This document shows positions 17,060-27,265 of a stretch of 64,000 nt of DNA, piece after piece; position 1 is the first letter of the stretch; each line of letters starts with the position of its first letter. The stretch lies in assembly GCA_017640725.1 (NCBI GenBank), contig JAEPQB010000003.1, positions 372,001 to 436,000 of the forward strand. Reading direction: 5' to 3'. This DNA comes from Kordiimonadaceae bacterium. Lineage in GTDB: Bacteria; Pseudomonadota; Alphaproteobacteria; Sphingomonadales; Kordiimonadaceae. The translations under genes were made by a program, and so were the position numbers. The notes beneath the pieces were generated by a model. The model made no database searches. It worked only from the letters and a program-made list of their open reading frames with translations, and had not been told where the DNA came from.

Positions 17060-17503
17060 CTAAAGAAGACCCAACTCCTTGAGTTCCATAGCTAGTTCCG
17101 GTGAACCTTGACCTGTATTATCGCTTGAACTCAACAAGTCCTCTGGCGCTTCATTGCCTTTGAGATAGCGCCAGCCCTGAAAGCCGCGTTTGGGCTGTGG
17201 CGTCGTCAATACAATCTCGGGCCGAATGCACATTTGACAGCCCTTACGTCCATCTACTCGCTCTTCTTCCCGGATGGCGATGAGGGGGGCACGCGCAACA
17301 ATCGCGCGCTTGATAATCCAATAAACACTGCCACCGTCTAGTAATTCATCTGCCCGCTTCGGTGTATTACGAGATGACATGTGCATGATGTGGCCCAGAT
17401 CGGGGTCATGGTACGAATATCGCTCCACGACCATTTTCAGTTGATCGATCGAGGAAATTCCGGCTGCGGGTTTTAGGATATGGAGAGGCACGCGAGTACT
17501 CAT
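17060..17503 (-). CDS. DUF1489 family protein
   Basis: 147 residues. The sequence (HMSSRNTPKRADELLDGGS, YWIIKRAIVARAPLIAI, CIRPEIVLTTPQPKRGFQGW) matches the DUF1489 family found almost only in Alphaproteobacteria; its function is unknown. Cysteines in GCQMC could bind a metal, which is inference. An exact 8-bp inverted repeat lies just before its start codon and no clear ribosome binding site is seen. Divergent from fabD. Confidence 0.85.
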   Translation of the reverse strand: MSTRVPLHILKPAAGISSIDQLKMVVERYSYHDPDLGHIMHMSSRNTPKRADELLDGGSVYWIIKRAIVARAPLIAIREEERVDGRKGCQMCIRPEIVLTTPQPKRGFQGWRYLKGNEAPEDLLSSSDNTGQGSPELAMELKELGLL

Positions 17504-17510
17504 TGATATT

Positions 17511-17537
17511 GAAGCAACAAACTAGGTACGTTGCTTC
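17511..17537. repeat. Inverted repeat just upstream of the DUF1489 gene
   Basis: GAAGCAAC (17511-17518) and GTTGCTTC (17530-17537) are exact inverted copies around an 11-base spacer, ending seven bases before the DUF1489 start codon. It could be an operator or a leader hairpin; no preference from sequence alone. Confidence 0.5.
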
Positions 17538-17762
17538 TTAGGTCAGAGTTTTGGAAAAAAGAAAGTTAACTTTTACTGAGGTGTAGGCAACAGTAGATTC
17601 GATTGCAATCCGTCAACACGGCCAATCCTAAAGCACTGGGTTCGGCAAGCGCCTGATTGGTTAAGGCGCTTCAATTTGGACTATGCACACGCCATTTTTC
17701 TTGCACCGCCTGCGCACGCATGGCATGTGCGGGACAATTATTTTTCAGGTCAGGAGGGATGA

Positions 17763-18701
17763 ATGACCCGAGCACTCGTATTTCCAGGACAGGGCAGCCA
17801 GTTTGTTGGCATGGGCAAATCATTGGCAGATGCCGAGCCTGCTGCGAAGTTGGTTTTTGAAGAAGTGAATGACGCGCTTTCGCAGGACCTGTCCAAGATC
17901 ATGTGGGAAGGCCCAGAAGAGGACCTGCGCCTAACAGAAAATACCCAGCCGGCACTTATGGCGGTTTCCATGGCGGTCATTAGAACGCTTGAAGCTGGTG
18001 GCGTGAAAATCGAAGAGCTAGCAAGCCATGTTGCGGGTCATTCGCTGGGGGAGTATTCCGCTCTTGCCGCAACTGGTGCTTTCAATCTGGCGGACACTGC
18101 CCGTCTTCTCAAGCTACGTGGACAAGCTATGCAGCGTGCTGTTCCTGTCGGCGAGGGAGCAATGGCGGCCATCCTCGGACTGTCTATGGAAGATGTAGCA
18201 GCAACTTGCGCTGAGGCTGCAGAAGGCGAAATCGTTGTTGCCGCCAACGACAATGCAGATGGGCAAGTTGTCGTTTCAGGTCACAAAGGAGCGGTTGAGC
18301 GCGCGATTGAGATTGCAAAAAGCAAAGGCGCCAAACGTGGCATGCTTTTGCCTGTAAGTGCACCGTTCCATTGCCCGCTGATGAAACCTGCGGCAGACGA
18401 GATGAAAGCAGCCCTTGCCGATGTAACGATTAATCGGCCAGTGTTGCCAGTGATTGCTAACGTTCTTGCTGCACCTGTCAGTGAACCAGAAGGCATAGCC
18501 AACTTGCTGGTTGAGCAAGTAACGGGAGCAGTCCGTTGGCGCGAAAGTGTAGCTTCCATGACATCGCTTGGCATTCATCAAATGGTTGAAGTAGGTGCTG
18601 GCAAAGTGCTGAGTGGTTTGGTGCGTCGCATCGACCGTTCGCTGGAAACAGCCAACCTGCAGGAACCAGCGGATATCGAAGCTTTTGCAGCGTCGCTATA
18701 A
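17763..18701 (+). CDS. fabD: Malonyl-CoA:ACP transacylase
   Basis: Loads malonate from CoA onto acyl carrier protein for fatty-acid elongation. 312 residues. The active-site serine is S94 in GHSLGEYSAL; the partner histidine is in SAPFHCPLM near residue 205; FPGQGSQFVGMG is the N-terminal signature. Ribosome binding site AGGAGG precedes the ATG. First gene of fabD-fabG-acpP-fabF. A hairpin (AAGCGCCT/AGGCGCTT at 17647-17671) sits about 90 bases upstream. Confidence 0.97.
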   Translation: MTRALVFPGQGSQFVGMGKSLADAEPAAKLVFEEVNDALSQDLSKIMWEGPEEDLRLTENTQPALMAVSMAVIRTLEAGGVKIEELASHVAGHSLGEYSALAATGAFNLADTARLLKLRGQAMQRAVPVGEGAMAAILGLSMEDVAATCAEAAEGEIVVAANDNADGQVVVSGHKGAVERAIEIAKSKGAKRGMLLPVSAPFHCPLMKPAADEMKAALADVTINRPVLPVIANVLAAPVSEPEGIANLLVEQVTGAVRWRESVASMTSLGIHQMVEVGAGKVLSGLVRRIDRSLETANLQEPADIEAFAASL

Positions 18702-18711
18702 GGGGGAAACA

Positions 18712-19449
18712 ATGTTTGATTTAACTGGAAAAAACGCACTGGTAACCGGCGCTACAGGCGGAATTGGGGCCGAGATAGCAAAGGCACTGCATGCAGCAGG
18801 TGCTTCAGTTGCCATATCTGGCACGCGCGCGGAAAAACTGGAAGAACTGGCCGCAGAACTGGGCGACCGGGTTCATGTGGTGCCGGCAAACCTGTCTGAC
18901 CGGGAAAGTGTCGATGGTCTTGCCAAAGCCGCGACAGAGGCCATGGGTAGCGTTGATATTCTTGTTAACAATGCTGGCGTAACCAAAGACAACCTTGCTA
19001 TGCGGATGAAAGACGAAGAGTGGGATACCGTTTTGCAGGTTAATCTCGAAAGTGCTTTTCGCCTCATGAAGGGTGTCATGCGTGGCATGATGAAATCACG
19101 GTGGGGGCGTATGATCAACATCACGTCAGTGGTTGGTGTGACAGGTAACCCTGGCCAGGCAAACTATGCAGCATCCAAAGCTGGCATGATCGGGATGTCC
19201 AAATCTGTGGCGCAGGAAGTCGCCAGCCGCGGCATAACTGTTAACTGTGTCGCGCCCGGTTTTATTGCAACGCCAATGACTGATGCTTTGACAGAAGATC
19301 AGCAGGCCGCAATCACAAAAGGGATTCCGTCTGGAACACTTGGCAAGCCCGAAGACATTGCATCTGCCGTTTTGTATCTTGCAAGCTCCGAAGCGCAGTA
19401 TGTCACAGGTCAAACCCTTCACGTTAATGGTGGCATGGCTATGATCTAA
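18712..19449 (+). CDS. fabG: 3-oxoacyl-ACP reductase
   Basis: NADPH-dependent reduction of beta-ketoacyl-ACP. 245 residues, short-chain dehydrogenase fold: cofactor loop TGATGGIG (12-19), NNAG (86-89), catalytic S139, Y152 and K156 in the YAASK signature. The start at 18712 follows GGGGG; the open frame extends upstream into fabD but the family begins at MFDLTGK. Ten bases after fabD. Confidence 0.97.
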   Translation: MFDLTGKNALVTGATGGIGAEIAKALHAAGASVAISGTRAEKLEELAAELGDRVHVVPANLSDRESVDGLAKAATEAMGSVDILVNNAGVTKDNLAMRMKDEEWDTVLQVNLESAFRLMKGVMRGMMKSRWGRMINITSVVGVTGNPGQANYAASKAGMIGMSKSVAQEVASRGITVNCVAPGFIATPMTDALTEDQQAAITKGIPSGTLGKPEDIASAVLYLASSEAQYVTGQTLHVNGGMAMI

Positions 19450-19659
19450 AACGCTTATTCCGACTGACGAAGGGAGGGGTTGCGTAGGTTTAATTAAAAA
19501 GCTACATACGTGGCTTGATTAGCCGAAACGGGGAATTGGAACTCTCAGGCTTCTCAAAGCTAACAAACTGTGATACCAGCACCGACGACACGGTGACTTC
19601 AGCCTTTACAGACTGAAAACCGTACAGCCGGGGGTTCACTGATAATTAGGTAATCTCCG

Positions 19660-19676
19660 TTTTAACGGTGTTAAAA
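19660..19676. repeat. AT-rich inverted repeat in the acpP leader
   Basis: TTTTAAC, GGT, GTTAAAA: a 7-bp inverted repeat three bases before the acpP ribosome binding site (GAGGA). The 240-base gap between fabG and acpP probably holds an acpP promoter, but I could not identify one with confidence; this repeat might be an operator. Confidence 0.35.
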
Positions 19677-19690
19677 ACGAGGACATAGCA

Positions 19691-19924
19691 ATGAGCGATA
19701 TCGCCGAAAAGGTGAAAAAAATCGTAGTCGAGCACCTGGGTGTTGACGAAGACAAAGTAACCGATACCGCAAGCTTTATTGACGATCTGGGCGCAGATAG
19801 CCTGGACACTGTTGAGCTGGTAATGGCGTTTGAGGAAGAATTCGGAATCGAGATCCCTGACGACGCCGCTGAAAAGATTCAGACCGTTAAAGACGCGATC
19901 GACTTTATCAGCGCGAATTCCTAA
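19691..19924 (+). CDS. acpP: Acyl carrier protein
   Basis: 77 residues, acidic. Phosphopantetheine attaches at S37 in [10 protein letters not shown]. It carries the growing acyl chain for fatty-acid, lipid A and phospholipid synthesis. It has its own leader and a strong terminator, fitting the usual high, separate expression of acpP between fabG and fabF. Confidence 0.98.
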   Translation: MSDIAEKVKKIVVEHLGVDEDKVTDTASFIDDLGADSLDTVELVMAFEEEFGIEIPDDAAEKIQTVKDAIDFISANS

Positions 19925-19944
19925 CCGGGGTTCAGATTTATTGG

Positions 19945-19987
19945 AAAGGGTAACAGCCGGCAATTCGCCTTGGTTGTTACCCTTTTT
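19945..19987 (+). terminator. Terminator after acpP
   Basis: AAAGGGTAAC and GTTACCCTTT pair exactly around a 21-base loop that can fold further; a run of Ts completes the signal. It separates acpP from fabF, about 100 bases before the fabF start. Confidence 0.85.
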
Positions 19988-20086
19988 CCTTTCCAGAATG
20001 GGTTTTATGCGAATATTTGAGCTTCGCCTAATCAGTTTTAGCGACTAAAATGCCGATCGGGTTGGCACAGATACGAGGATCATCTG

Positions 20087-21355
20087 ATGAGAAGAGTTGT
20101 TGTTACGGGTATGGGCATGGTTTCGCCCTTGGGGGACACCGTGAACACCACATGGGACCGTTTGATTGCGGGACAGTCCGGTGCCGGAGAAATCACGTTA
20201 TTTGATACTGAGCAGTTTCCTTGCAAAGTGGCTTGTGAAGTGCCGCTCGGGGATGGTTCCGAGGGAACGTTTAATCCTGACGCCTATATGGCACCAAAGG
20301 ACCAACGCCGGGTGGATAACTTCATCCTTTTTGGTATGGCCGCTGCAGAGCAAGCGATCAAAGATTCAGGCTGGGAAGAACCCGGTGAAGAAGCCTGCTT
20401 GCGCACCGGCGTTATGGTTGGCTCTGGTATTGGTGGCCTGCGCTGGATTGCTGACACCGCTGTTACCCTTCACGAGCGTGGTCTGCGCCGCGTAAGCCCG
20501 CATTTTATTGCTGGGTCCATTATTAACCTCGTCTCTGGAAACGTTTCCATAAAGTACGGTTTTAAGGGACCCAACCATGCAGTCGTGACTGCCTGCTCAA
20601 CCGGTGCGCACGCCATTGGTGACGCGGCACGTTTAATCGCACTGGACGACGCTGACGTTATGGTTGCTGGCGGTGCCGAGGCTTCCATTTGTGACATTGG
20701 TTTTGCTGGATTTTGTCAGGCGCGGGCACTTTCCACCAAATACAATGATACGCCGACTGAGGCATCGCGGCCTTGGGACAAAGGCCATGATGGCTTTGTA
20801 ATGGGCGAGGGCGCTGGCGTCGTAATTCTGGAAGAACTGGAGCACGCTAAAGCTCGTGGTGCAAAAATATACTGCGAGGTTACCGGGTACGGCATGTCGG
20901 GTGATGCTCACCATGTAACGGCACCCGCGCCGGATGGTAACGGTGGTTTCCGTTCCATGCAGGCGGCTATCAAGCGTGCAGGCCTGAATGTTGAAGACAT
21001 CGACTATATCAACGCGCACGGCACTTCCACACCGGTGGGTGACCCTATCGAGTTTGGTGCAGTGAAACGACTTCTGGGGGACCACGCAGCGAACGCCGCC
21101 ATGTCCTCTACCAAGTCCTCAATTGGTCATCTGCTTGGTGCGGCTGGGGCCGTAGAAGCTATATTCTGTATGAAAGCAATTGAAACAGGTGTTGTGCCGC
21201 CAACGCTTAATTTGCATGACCCGGCGGAAGGCTGTGATGGGATCAACCTTGTTCCCCTTGAAGCTCAAGAGAGAACAGTGAAGGCTGCTTTGTCCAATTC
21301 TTTTGGATTTGGTGGGACGAATGCTTCTGTGGTTGTGCAGGAATTTGAGGGCTAA
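20087..21355 (+). CDS. fabF: 3-oxoacyl-ACP synthase II
   Basis: Condenses malonyl-ACP with acyl-ACP. 422 residues, thiolase fold with catalytic C170 (VTACSTGAHAI) and the two histidines in NAHGTSTPVGD and SSIGHLLGAAGA (Cys-His-His triad). GFGGTNAS closes the C-terminal active-site loop. Follows acpP, separated by a terminator. Confidence 0.97.
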   Translation: MRRVVVTGMGMVSPLGDTVNTTWDRLIAGQSGAGEITLFDTEQFPCKVACEVPLGDGSEGTFNPDAYMAPKDQRRVDNFILFGMAAAEQAIKDSGWEEPGEEACLRTGVMVGSGIGGLRWIADTAVTLHERGLRRVSPHFIAGSIINLVSGNVSIKYGFKGPNHAVVTACSTGAHAIGDAARLIALDDADVMVAGGAEASICDIGFAGFCQARALSTKYNDTPTEASRPWDKGHDGFVMGEGAGVVILEELEHAKARGAKIYCEVTGYGMSGDAHHVTAPAPDGNGGFRSMQAAIKRAGLNVEDIDYINAHGTSTPVGDPIEFGAVKRLLGDHAANAAMSSTKSSIGHLLGAAGAVEAIFCMKAIETGVVPPTLNLHDPAEGCDGINLVPLEAQERTVKAALSNSFGFGGTNASVVVQEFEG

Positions 21356-21416
21356 TCAGCGCCAAAAATTATAAAGACCGGTTTTGCAATTTGGGTTTCC
21401 TTGTTAGGGTAAACTC

Positions 21417-22400
21417 ATGACGTTGAACCGGTTTTTTGTTGTCTCTTTTTCTGCGTTTGCATTCGTTTTGATTGCCTTTGGGGTTGGTCATGGACTTATG
21501 CGCTACATCTCAATTGCTCCCAGCCAAAATACATCAACCGAATTTTTATTCATTGAGTCAGGTGACAGCGTGGCTGTTGCTGCCCAGAAAGCCACTTCGA
21601 TCGGGTTGGTGCGGACGCCATCACATTTCAATTTGATCGTACGTTGGCGCGGCCTGGACAGGTTGCTTTTCGCCGGTGAATATTTGGTTGAACCCGGTGC
21701 AAATCTTTATTCCATTCTTACAAAAATTGAATACCAACAGACGCATAAACGGCGCCTTGTTGTGCCTGAGGGGGCGTCTGCAAAAGAAGCGGAGGCAATT
21801 TTGCGCGCAAGTTTCGGGTTGGATGTGTCTGATTTCGTATTGCCAGAAGAGGGCAGCATTCTGCCTGAGACGTACTTCTACGAGAGATTGGAAACTTCCT
21901 CCAACGTCATTCAGCGCATGACACAGGCCCAAAGAATAGCCTTCTCAGACCTTTGGGCCTCGCGCGCTTTGGACCTGCCATACCAGTCAATGGAAGAGGC
22001 GGTGATTTTAGCCTCCATTGTCGAGAAGGAAACCGGTGTCGCCAGCGAGCGAGGGCAGGTGGCTGCGGTTTTTGTGAACCGACTGAAGAAAAACATGCGT
22101 CTTCAATCAGACCCAACAGTAATTTACGGGATAACAAGAGGTATGCCTCTTGGCCGGCCAATTTCTCGCGCTGACTTGAGGAAGGACACGCCCTACAACA
22201 CCTACCGGCGATCAGGACTGCCTCCCACGCCAATCGCAAATCCTGGACTAGCGTCTTTTGAAGCAGCCATCAATCCGGCTTCGGTGCCATACCTGTATTT
22301 TGTTGCAGATGGTACTGGCGGGCACGCATTCGCTGAAACGCTTGAAGAGCATAATAAAAACGTCGCACGTTGGCGCCAAATTCAAAAGGGTTCACGCTAG
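21417..22400 (+). CDS. mltG: Endolytic murein transglycosylase MltG
   Basis: Inner-membrane protein that cuts nascent glycan strands and sets their length. 327 residues: membrane anchor at about 7-28, LysM-like segment, then the YceG domain with the catalytic glutamate in ASIVEKETGV and the signature RLQSDPTVIYG. ILPETYFYER is also conserved. Placed between fabF and yicC, the common order in Alphaproteobacteria. Confidence 0.95.
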   Translation: MTLNRFFVVSFSAFAFVLIAFGVGHGLMRYISIAPSQNTSTEFLFIESGDSVAVAAQKATSIGLVRTPSHFNLIVRWRGLDRLLFAGEYLVEPGANLYSILTKIEYQQTHKRRLVVPEGASAKEAEAILRASFGLDVSDFVLPEEGSILPETYFYERLETSSNVIQRMTQAQRIAFSDLWASRALDLPYQSMEEAVILASIVEKETGVASERGQVAAVFVNRLKKNMRLQSDPTVIYGITRGMPLGRPISRADLRKDTPYNTYRRSGLPPTPIANPGLASFEAAINPASVPYLYFVADGTGGHAFAETLEEHNKNVARWRQIQKGSR

Positions 22401-22474
22401 CCTTGCAGAGGTATCGCGTGTATGGCATTCACAATCAAAGTTTCTAGCCGCCTTTTGCGTTTCAGGGGAATTCA

Positions 22475-23362
22475 ATGTCTTTAAAGAGTATGACGGGCTT
22501 TGCCCGATCTTCAGGCGAACTGGGCTCATTTCGGTGGAACCTGGAGCTCAAAAGCGTGAACAACAAAGGTCTGGAAATCAGGACAAAGCTTCCGGGTTTT
22601 TTGGATGGATTTGATATCGAACTCAAGAAAGTCATTGGCAAAGGAGTGACCAGGGGGTCTTTGTTTTTGAATCTGCACACCAGTCGGGTGGGAGAAGATG
22701 AGCAATTTGTCGTCAATCAATCACGGCTCGATAAATTGGTCGACGCTGTAGGTGAACTGGAGGATATAGACGGCCTTGAAGCAGCACGAATAGACGGCTT
22801 GTTGGCCGTAAAAGGCGTTGTTGAACTGGTATCGGAGGAACCAAGTGATGACGATCTAAAGAATTTGAAAAGTCAGTTAAAAGAAGACCTTAAGGCACTT
22901 TTGAACGACCTGGTGGAGTCACGTTCTGCCGAGGGAAAACGTATGCAGAGTGTTTTGGAAGGTCAGTTGCGAGACATGAAAGGTTTGTTAGACAAGGCTC
23001 GCAGTGCAGTTGGCGACCGTGATGTGGCGATGCGAAACCGATTTGAAGCACAATTGGCAAAACTGACCAAATTGGATAAGCCAGTCCCAGACGACAGACT
23101 GGCTCAAGAAATTGCGTTGCTGGCAGTTAAATCTGACATTCAAGAGGAATTTGACCGCCTTGAAAGCCACTTTGAAGAGGCTGAGAAACTACTTTCTTCT
23201 GGTAAACCAGTTGGCCGGCGACTGGATTTCCTGTGCCAAGAGTTTAACCGCGAAGCCAACACACTTTGCTCGAAGTCAGGTGATACAGCGGTTACACGGG
23301 TCGGTGTCGACCTTAAGGTTCTGATAGATCAGTTCCGCGAACAAGTTCAAAATATCGAATAG
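22475..23362 (+). CDS. YicC/YloC family endoribonuclease
   Basis: 295 residues. MTGFARSSGELGSFRWNLELKSVN is the N-terminal YicC signature and the C-terminal DUF1732 part reads GRRLDFLCQEFNREANTLCSKS. E. coli YicC has been described as an endoribonuclease acting on small RNAs; that role is from family knowledge. Upstream of gmk by 12 bases, a widespread gene pair. Confidence 0.93.
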   Translation: MSLKSMTGFARSSGELGSFRWNLELKSVNNKGLEIRTKLPGFLDGFDIELKKVIGKGVTRGSLFLNLHTSRVGEDEQFVVNQSRLDKLVDAVGELEDIDGLEAARIDGLLAVKGVVELVSEEPSDDDLKNLKSQLKEDLKALLNDLVESRSAEGKRMQSVLEGQLRDMKGLLDKARSAVGDRDVAMRNRFEAQLAKLTKLDKPVPDDRLAQEIALLAVKSDIQEEFDRLESHFEEAEKLLSSGKPVGRRLDFLCQEFNREANTLCSKSGDTAVTRVGVDLKVLIDQFREQVQNIE

Positions 23363-23374
23363 GAACAGCAATTT

Positions 23375-24022
23375 ATGCAGTCTAGATCTTTCGAAAAGCG
23401 CCGAGGCATTATGTTGGTTTTGTCGTCCCCTTCGGGTGCGGGAAAAACCACATTGACCCGACGTTTGCTCTCCGAAGATAGCGACGTTGAGATGTCTGTT
23501 TCCGCGACTACGCGGCAACCAAGGCCCGGAGAGGAAGACGGCAAAGACTATTTCTTCGTTTCTCATGAGCGATTTAAGGAAATGGCCGACGACGGGCAAT
23601 TGCTTGAGCATGCAACGGTTTTTGAAAATCGCTACGGCACGCCGAAGGGGCCAGTCCTCAACGCGCTGCAACAAGGCAAGGACGTTATATTCGATATCGA
23701 CTGGCAGGGTGCTTCGCAGCTGGTCTCGAGCGCGCCTCGTGATCTGGTTCGGATTTTTATTTTGCCCCCCAGTGTAAAGGCGTTGGAAGAACGTCTGCGC
23801 AAGCGGGCTCAAGACAGCGAAGAGACGGTGCAAAAACGAATGGCAGAAGCCGAGAGCGAAATAAGCCGATGGGATGCTTATGACTATGTCCTGGTGAATG
23901 ATGACCTGGAACAGACATATTCAGACCTGAAAGCAATAGTGCGGGCCGAGAGGTCGCGCCGCGAGCGTCGACCTGGCATGTCAGACTTCGTTCGAGAACT
24001 GATGCAAGAACGTTCTAGTTAG
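23375..24022 (+). CDS. gmk: Guanylate kinase
   Basis: Phosphorylates GMP to GDP. 215 residues; P-loop [10 protein letters not shown] at about 18-27, GMP-binding segment [20 protein letters not shown], and lid region [13 protein letters not shown]. The gene converges with rsmA and the two ends overlap by eight bases. Confidence 0.97.
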   Translation: MQSRSFEKRRGIMLVLSSPSGAGKTTLTRRLLSEDSDVEMSVSATTRQPRPGEEDGKDYFFVSHERFKEMADDGQLLEHATVFENRYGTPKGPVLNALQQGKDVIFDIDWQGASQLVSSAPRDLVRIFILPPSVKALEERLRKRAQDSEETVQKRMAEAESEISRWDAYDYVLVNDDLEQTYSDLKAIVRAERSRRERRPGMSDFVRELMQERSS

Positions 24023-24872
24023 TCGATTTCAGTTTTCTGTAACACTTCGCAAGATTGACAAACTGGGCCACACTCACGTTTTCCGCCCTCTGGGTCGGTT
24101 CCAGTTCTGCACGTTCCAGAAGATCAGTTGGGCTGACATCCAAACCTTTTAAACTGGCTCGCAACATTTTGCGCCTTTGTCCAAATGCTTTTTCAACTAC
24201 TTTCTCAAGGTCACCCAACTCCACGTCCATGTCGAGCGGCTCTGATGGTTCAAAATGAACGATTGCGCTGGCGACTTTTGGAGGTGGTGTGAATGCGGCT
24301 GCGGGAACTTTCATGGCGATCCGAGCCCGCCCACGCCACTGAGCAAGAACTGAAAGCCTGCCGTATGCTTTAGTTCCAGGTGAGGCAACAATCCGCTCGG
24401 CCACTTCTTGCTGAAACATAAGGGTTAGTGACTTGTACCACGGTTTCCAGCTGTCCAGCGTTAGCCACTTGATGAACAGTAACGTCCCAACATTGTAGGG
24501 CAGGTTGGCTACGATTCGCGCATCGCTAGATGGCTCTAGGCGAAGGAGAGTCGGTTCATCGATTTCTAATGCGTCACCAAGTTGGACTGTTAATCGATCA
24601 TCAAACGCAGCCGAAACGTCCGATAATGCGGGGAGACAGCGTTCATCCATTTCCGCGGCGAACACCCGTTTCGCACCCTCCATCAATAGCGCCCGAGTTA
24701 GTCCTCCGGGTCCAGGCCCAACTTCATAAACAATGGATTCGGATAGGTCGCCGGGAATGCGTGCTATTTTTCTGGTCAAATTCAAATCGAGAAGAAAGTT
24801 TTGGCCAAACGATTTTTTTGCTCTCAGATCATAGGTATTTATGACCTCACGCAGAGGAGGGAGCTCACTCAT
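24015..24872 (-). CDS. rsmA: 16S rRNA dimethyladenosine transferase RsmA (KsgA)
   Basis: Dimethylates two adjacent adenosines in the 3' terminal helix of 16S rRNA during small-subunit maturation. 285 residues. SAM motif [10 protein letters not shown], and the catalytic NLPYN motif; [10 protein letters not shown] at the N-terminus is typical. Its start overlaps the pdxA stop by four bases, the last gene of lptD-surA-pdxA-rsmA. Confidence 0.96.
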   Translation of the reverse strand: MSELPPLREVINTYDLRAKKSFGQNFLLDLNLTRKIARIPGDLSESIVYEVGPGPGGLTRALLMEGAKRVFAAEMDERCLPALSDVSAAFDDRLTVQLGDALEIDEPTLLRLEPSSDARIVANLPYNVGTLLFIKWLTLDSWKPWYKSLTLMFQQEVAERIVASPGTKAYGRLSVLAQWRGRARIAMKVPAAAFTPPPKVASAIVHFEPSEPLDMDVELGDLEKVVEKAFGQRRKMLRASLKGLDVSPTDLLERAELEPTQRAENVSVAQFVNLAKCYRKLKSTN

Positions 24873-25876
24873 GCCGTTTCCGCCGAATTCTTGACCATCT
24901 CATCGGCGGTGCGAAGGGCTGCCACCATGCTGTCAACTCTGGCTTTGCCAGTGCCTGCGAGCGAAAGGGCAGTGCCATGGTCAGGGCTTGTGCGAACAAA
25001 GGGTAGCCCAAGCGTGACATTCACCCCGCCCCAAAAGTCCAGAGTTTTCAGTGGGATAAGTGCCTGGTCATGATACATGCACAAAGCAACATCATAACTT
25101 GCACGCGCTTCTTCGTGAAACAAACTGTCTGCGGGAACAGGGCCTACCACTTCAATGCCGTGATCTCGTAGTGCCCAAATGGCCGGTGTGATATGTGTTC
25201 CTTCTTCCATGCCAATGGTGCCGCCTTCGCCAGCATGGGGATTAAGGCCTGCAACGGCCAAACGGGGTTTATCGATGCCAAATCGATGCTTCAAGTCTTC
25301 TGCGGCTACCAAACCTGCGTGAAGTATGCGGTCAGCTGTAAGAGTTGTCGCAACTTCAGAGAGCGGCACATGAACAGTTACCGGAATAACGCGCAGTCCG
25401 TCAGTTGAGAGCATCATGATAGAATGGTCATCGGGCAAGCCGGCTAGCCTGGCAAGATATTCAGTATGCCCTGGAGCATCAAATCCACTTTTGTACAAAC
25501 CTTCTTTGTGGATAGGTGATGTTACAACACCAGACGCCACACCGTTTTCGGTAAGGCGAACTGCAGTGTCTATTGCTTGGATGACGGATGATCCGTTTTT
25601 CACGTTCAACTGACCAAACTCAATTGGCTCGCTCAATGGAACATCAAATATGGGCAGAGCTGAGCCCGATGTAGCACTGCCAATATCAGATTCGCTAACC
25701 ATGACAGTTGGCAATTTTGGATCAACAGCCAAGATCGCTTCCCTGGAGCCTACATACACAAAAGGCGGGATTTTAAGCTGAGCGCGATCGCGCCATATTC
25801 GGGCAATGAGTTCCGGGCCAATGCCTGCGGGTTCACCCATGGTCACAGCAAGAGGAGGCATTGGGCGTTCTGGCAC
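24869..25876 (-). CDS. pdxA: 4-hydroxythreonine-4-phosphate dehydrogenase
   Basis: Pyridoxal-phosphate biosynthesis (DXP-dependent route). 335 residues with [12 protein letters not shown] at the N-terminus, the metal-ligand histidines in GHTEYLA and [12 protein letters not shown], and NPHAGEGG. Twelve bases separate it from surA. The E. coli order lptD-surA-pdxA-rsmA is kept. Confidence 0.96.
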   Translation of the reverse strand: MPERPMPPLAVTMGEPAGIGPELIARIWRDRAQLKIPPFVYVGSREAILAVDPKLPTVMVSESDIGSATSGSALPIFDVPLSEPIEFGQLNVKNGSSVIQAIDTAVRLTENGVASGVVTSPIHKEGLYKSGFDAPGHTEYLARLAGLPDDHSIMMLSTDGLRVIPVTVHVPLSEVATTLTADRILHAGLVAAEDLKHRFGIDKPRLAVAGLNPHAGEGGTIGMEEGTHITPAIWALRDHGIEVVGPVPADSLFHEEARASYDVALCMYHDQALIPLKTLDFWGGVNVTLGLPFVRTSPDHGTALSLAGTGKARVDSMVAALRTADEMVKNSAETA

Positions 25877-25888
25877 TGGCTAGTCTAC

Positions 25889-27199
25889 CTATCGATAATC
25901 GACGATCGCGTCGCGGCGGATATCCCTGAGGTATCGCCGAGCCATCATGGAAAGTCGTTGCTGTTCAAGCTGGTTATACACTTCGTCAAAATCTGGTTCT
26001 TGAACTTGGGGGGCACGAACGGCGCAGACAACCAATACGCGCTGACCATCCTCATCCTCAAGTACGCTAGTTGTTTCGCCAGCTTGCAAGTTTTCTACCC
26101 GTTCGCGGTAGGCTGCATTGAGGTCCCTCAATCTTAGTGGCGAAATTTCAACACGCGGCGACGCGCCCGCTTCGGCCGCAAGACCAGGAACGGCTTCGCA
26201 GCTCGTGCTTTTTGAGCGAAGGGGCTCGACCACCGCCATGAACTGATCCAGACCTGATTCGATCTGGTCAGCTGGCAAAAATATTTGAGATAATTGGATT
26301 TGAGTATCCAAGGGGTCTACCGTCAAAATCCTGCGTCGATCGGACACTGCCAAGATAATGAAACCACCGGGAGTGCGGATAGGGCCTAAAACTGCACCTA
26401 CCTCGCTGTCTTGAACTTGTTGCGAATATGTTTCGTCCAGGTCATCAATCGTTACCCAGCCCAAGTCGCCACCAACGGCGGCAGTAGAAGAGGCAGATAG
26501 CTGCTGTGCAATCTGGCCAAACTGCGCTCCAGCGTTAATTTGTTCAACGAGCTGGCCGGCGTTTGCTTCCACTGCTGCAGACTGTTCGGGTGACTGGCTC
26601 AGTAGAACAATTTCGCCGAGGCGATACTCAAACTTACCGCGGTTGTCATAAATGCGCTGAATGAAGGCTTCAACTTCTTCGTCAGAGACGCTTACAAACG
26701 CGCCAAGACGTCCTTGCACGAGCTGAGACCAGGCTATTTCAGCTTCCATTTGCTTTTTCATAGTCTCTTTGCTGGAACCGATTGAGGTAAGCGCATCGGC
26801 AAATTGCTCGGGTTCTTGGCCAACGCCTTGCGCACGTCGTGCAAAAAACTGTTCAAGCTGTTCGTCGGGAATTTCCAGTTCAACTTCAGCGGCTTCCTGC
26901 ATCTGCAGTTTTTCGTCAACCATGGACTGGATAACTTGCTCACGCACTTGCAGAAACTCTTCCTGCGTGCGCACGCCTCCAGAAATCGCAATTACCAGCC
27001 GCAAACGCTGATTAATATCGAAGGAAGAAATTGGCTCATCATTCACCAAAACCTCAATCGCATTGAGCTGCTGTAACTCAGGCGCAGGTTGCTGCTGTGC
27101 CGATGTTTGAGGAGTAAGCGCAACGGTTCCTGCGCTTGCCGCCAAGATGAGGGCGGATATTCTGCTATTAATTTTACGCGTTAACTTCATACTCAACAT
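25889..27199 (-). CDS. surA: Periplasmic chaperone/peptidyl-prolyl isomerase, SurA-like
   Basis: Escorts unfolded outer-membrane proteins, including LptD, across the periplasm. 436 residues: signal peptide (ALILAASAGTVALTPQTSA), an N-terminal SurA-type helical domain (EVLVNDEPISSFDINQRLRL), one parvulin-type isomerase domain at about 190-300 (RLGEIVLLSQSP ... GGDLGWVTIDDL ... GPIRTPGGFIILAV), and a C-terminal part. The second parvulin domain of E. coli SurA is degenerate or replaced. Start could also be three codons later. Confidence 0.9.
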   Translation of the reverse strand: MLSMKLTRKINSRISALILAASAGTVALTPQTSAQQQPAPELQQLNAIEVLVNDEPISSFDINQRLRLVIAISGGVRTQEEFLQVREQVIQSMVDEKLQMQEAAEVELEIPDEQLEQFFARRAQGVGQEPEQFADALTSIGSSKETMKKQMEAEIAWSQLVQGRLGAFVSVSDEEVEAFIQRIYDNRGKFEYRLGEIVLLSQSPEQSAAVEANAGQLVEQINAGAQFGQIAQQLSASSTAAVGGDLGWVTIDDLDETYSQQVQDSEVGAVLGPIRTPGGFIILAVSDRRRILTVDPLDTQIQLSQIFLPADQIESGLDQFMAVVEPLRSKSTSCEAVPGLAAEAGASPRVEISPLRLRDLNAAYRERVENLQAGETTSVLEDEDGQRVLVVCAVRAPQVQEPDFDEVYNQLEQQRLSMMARRYLRDIRRDAIVDYR

Positions 27200-27265
27200 A
27201 GTCTTATGGAATTCCTGGCTTCCCTCGGTTCAGCCTAGTCTTTTAGCGACTTTCATGCAGCGAGA

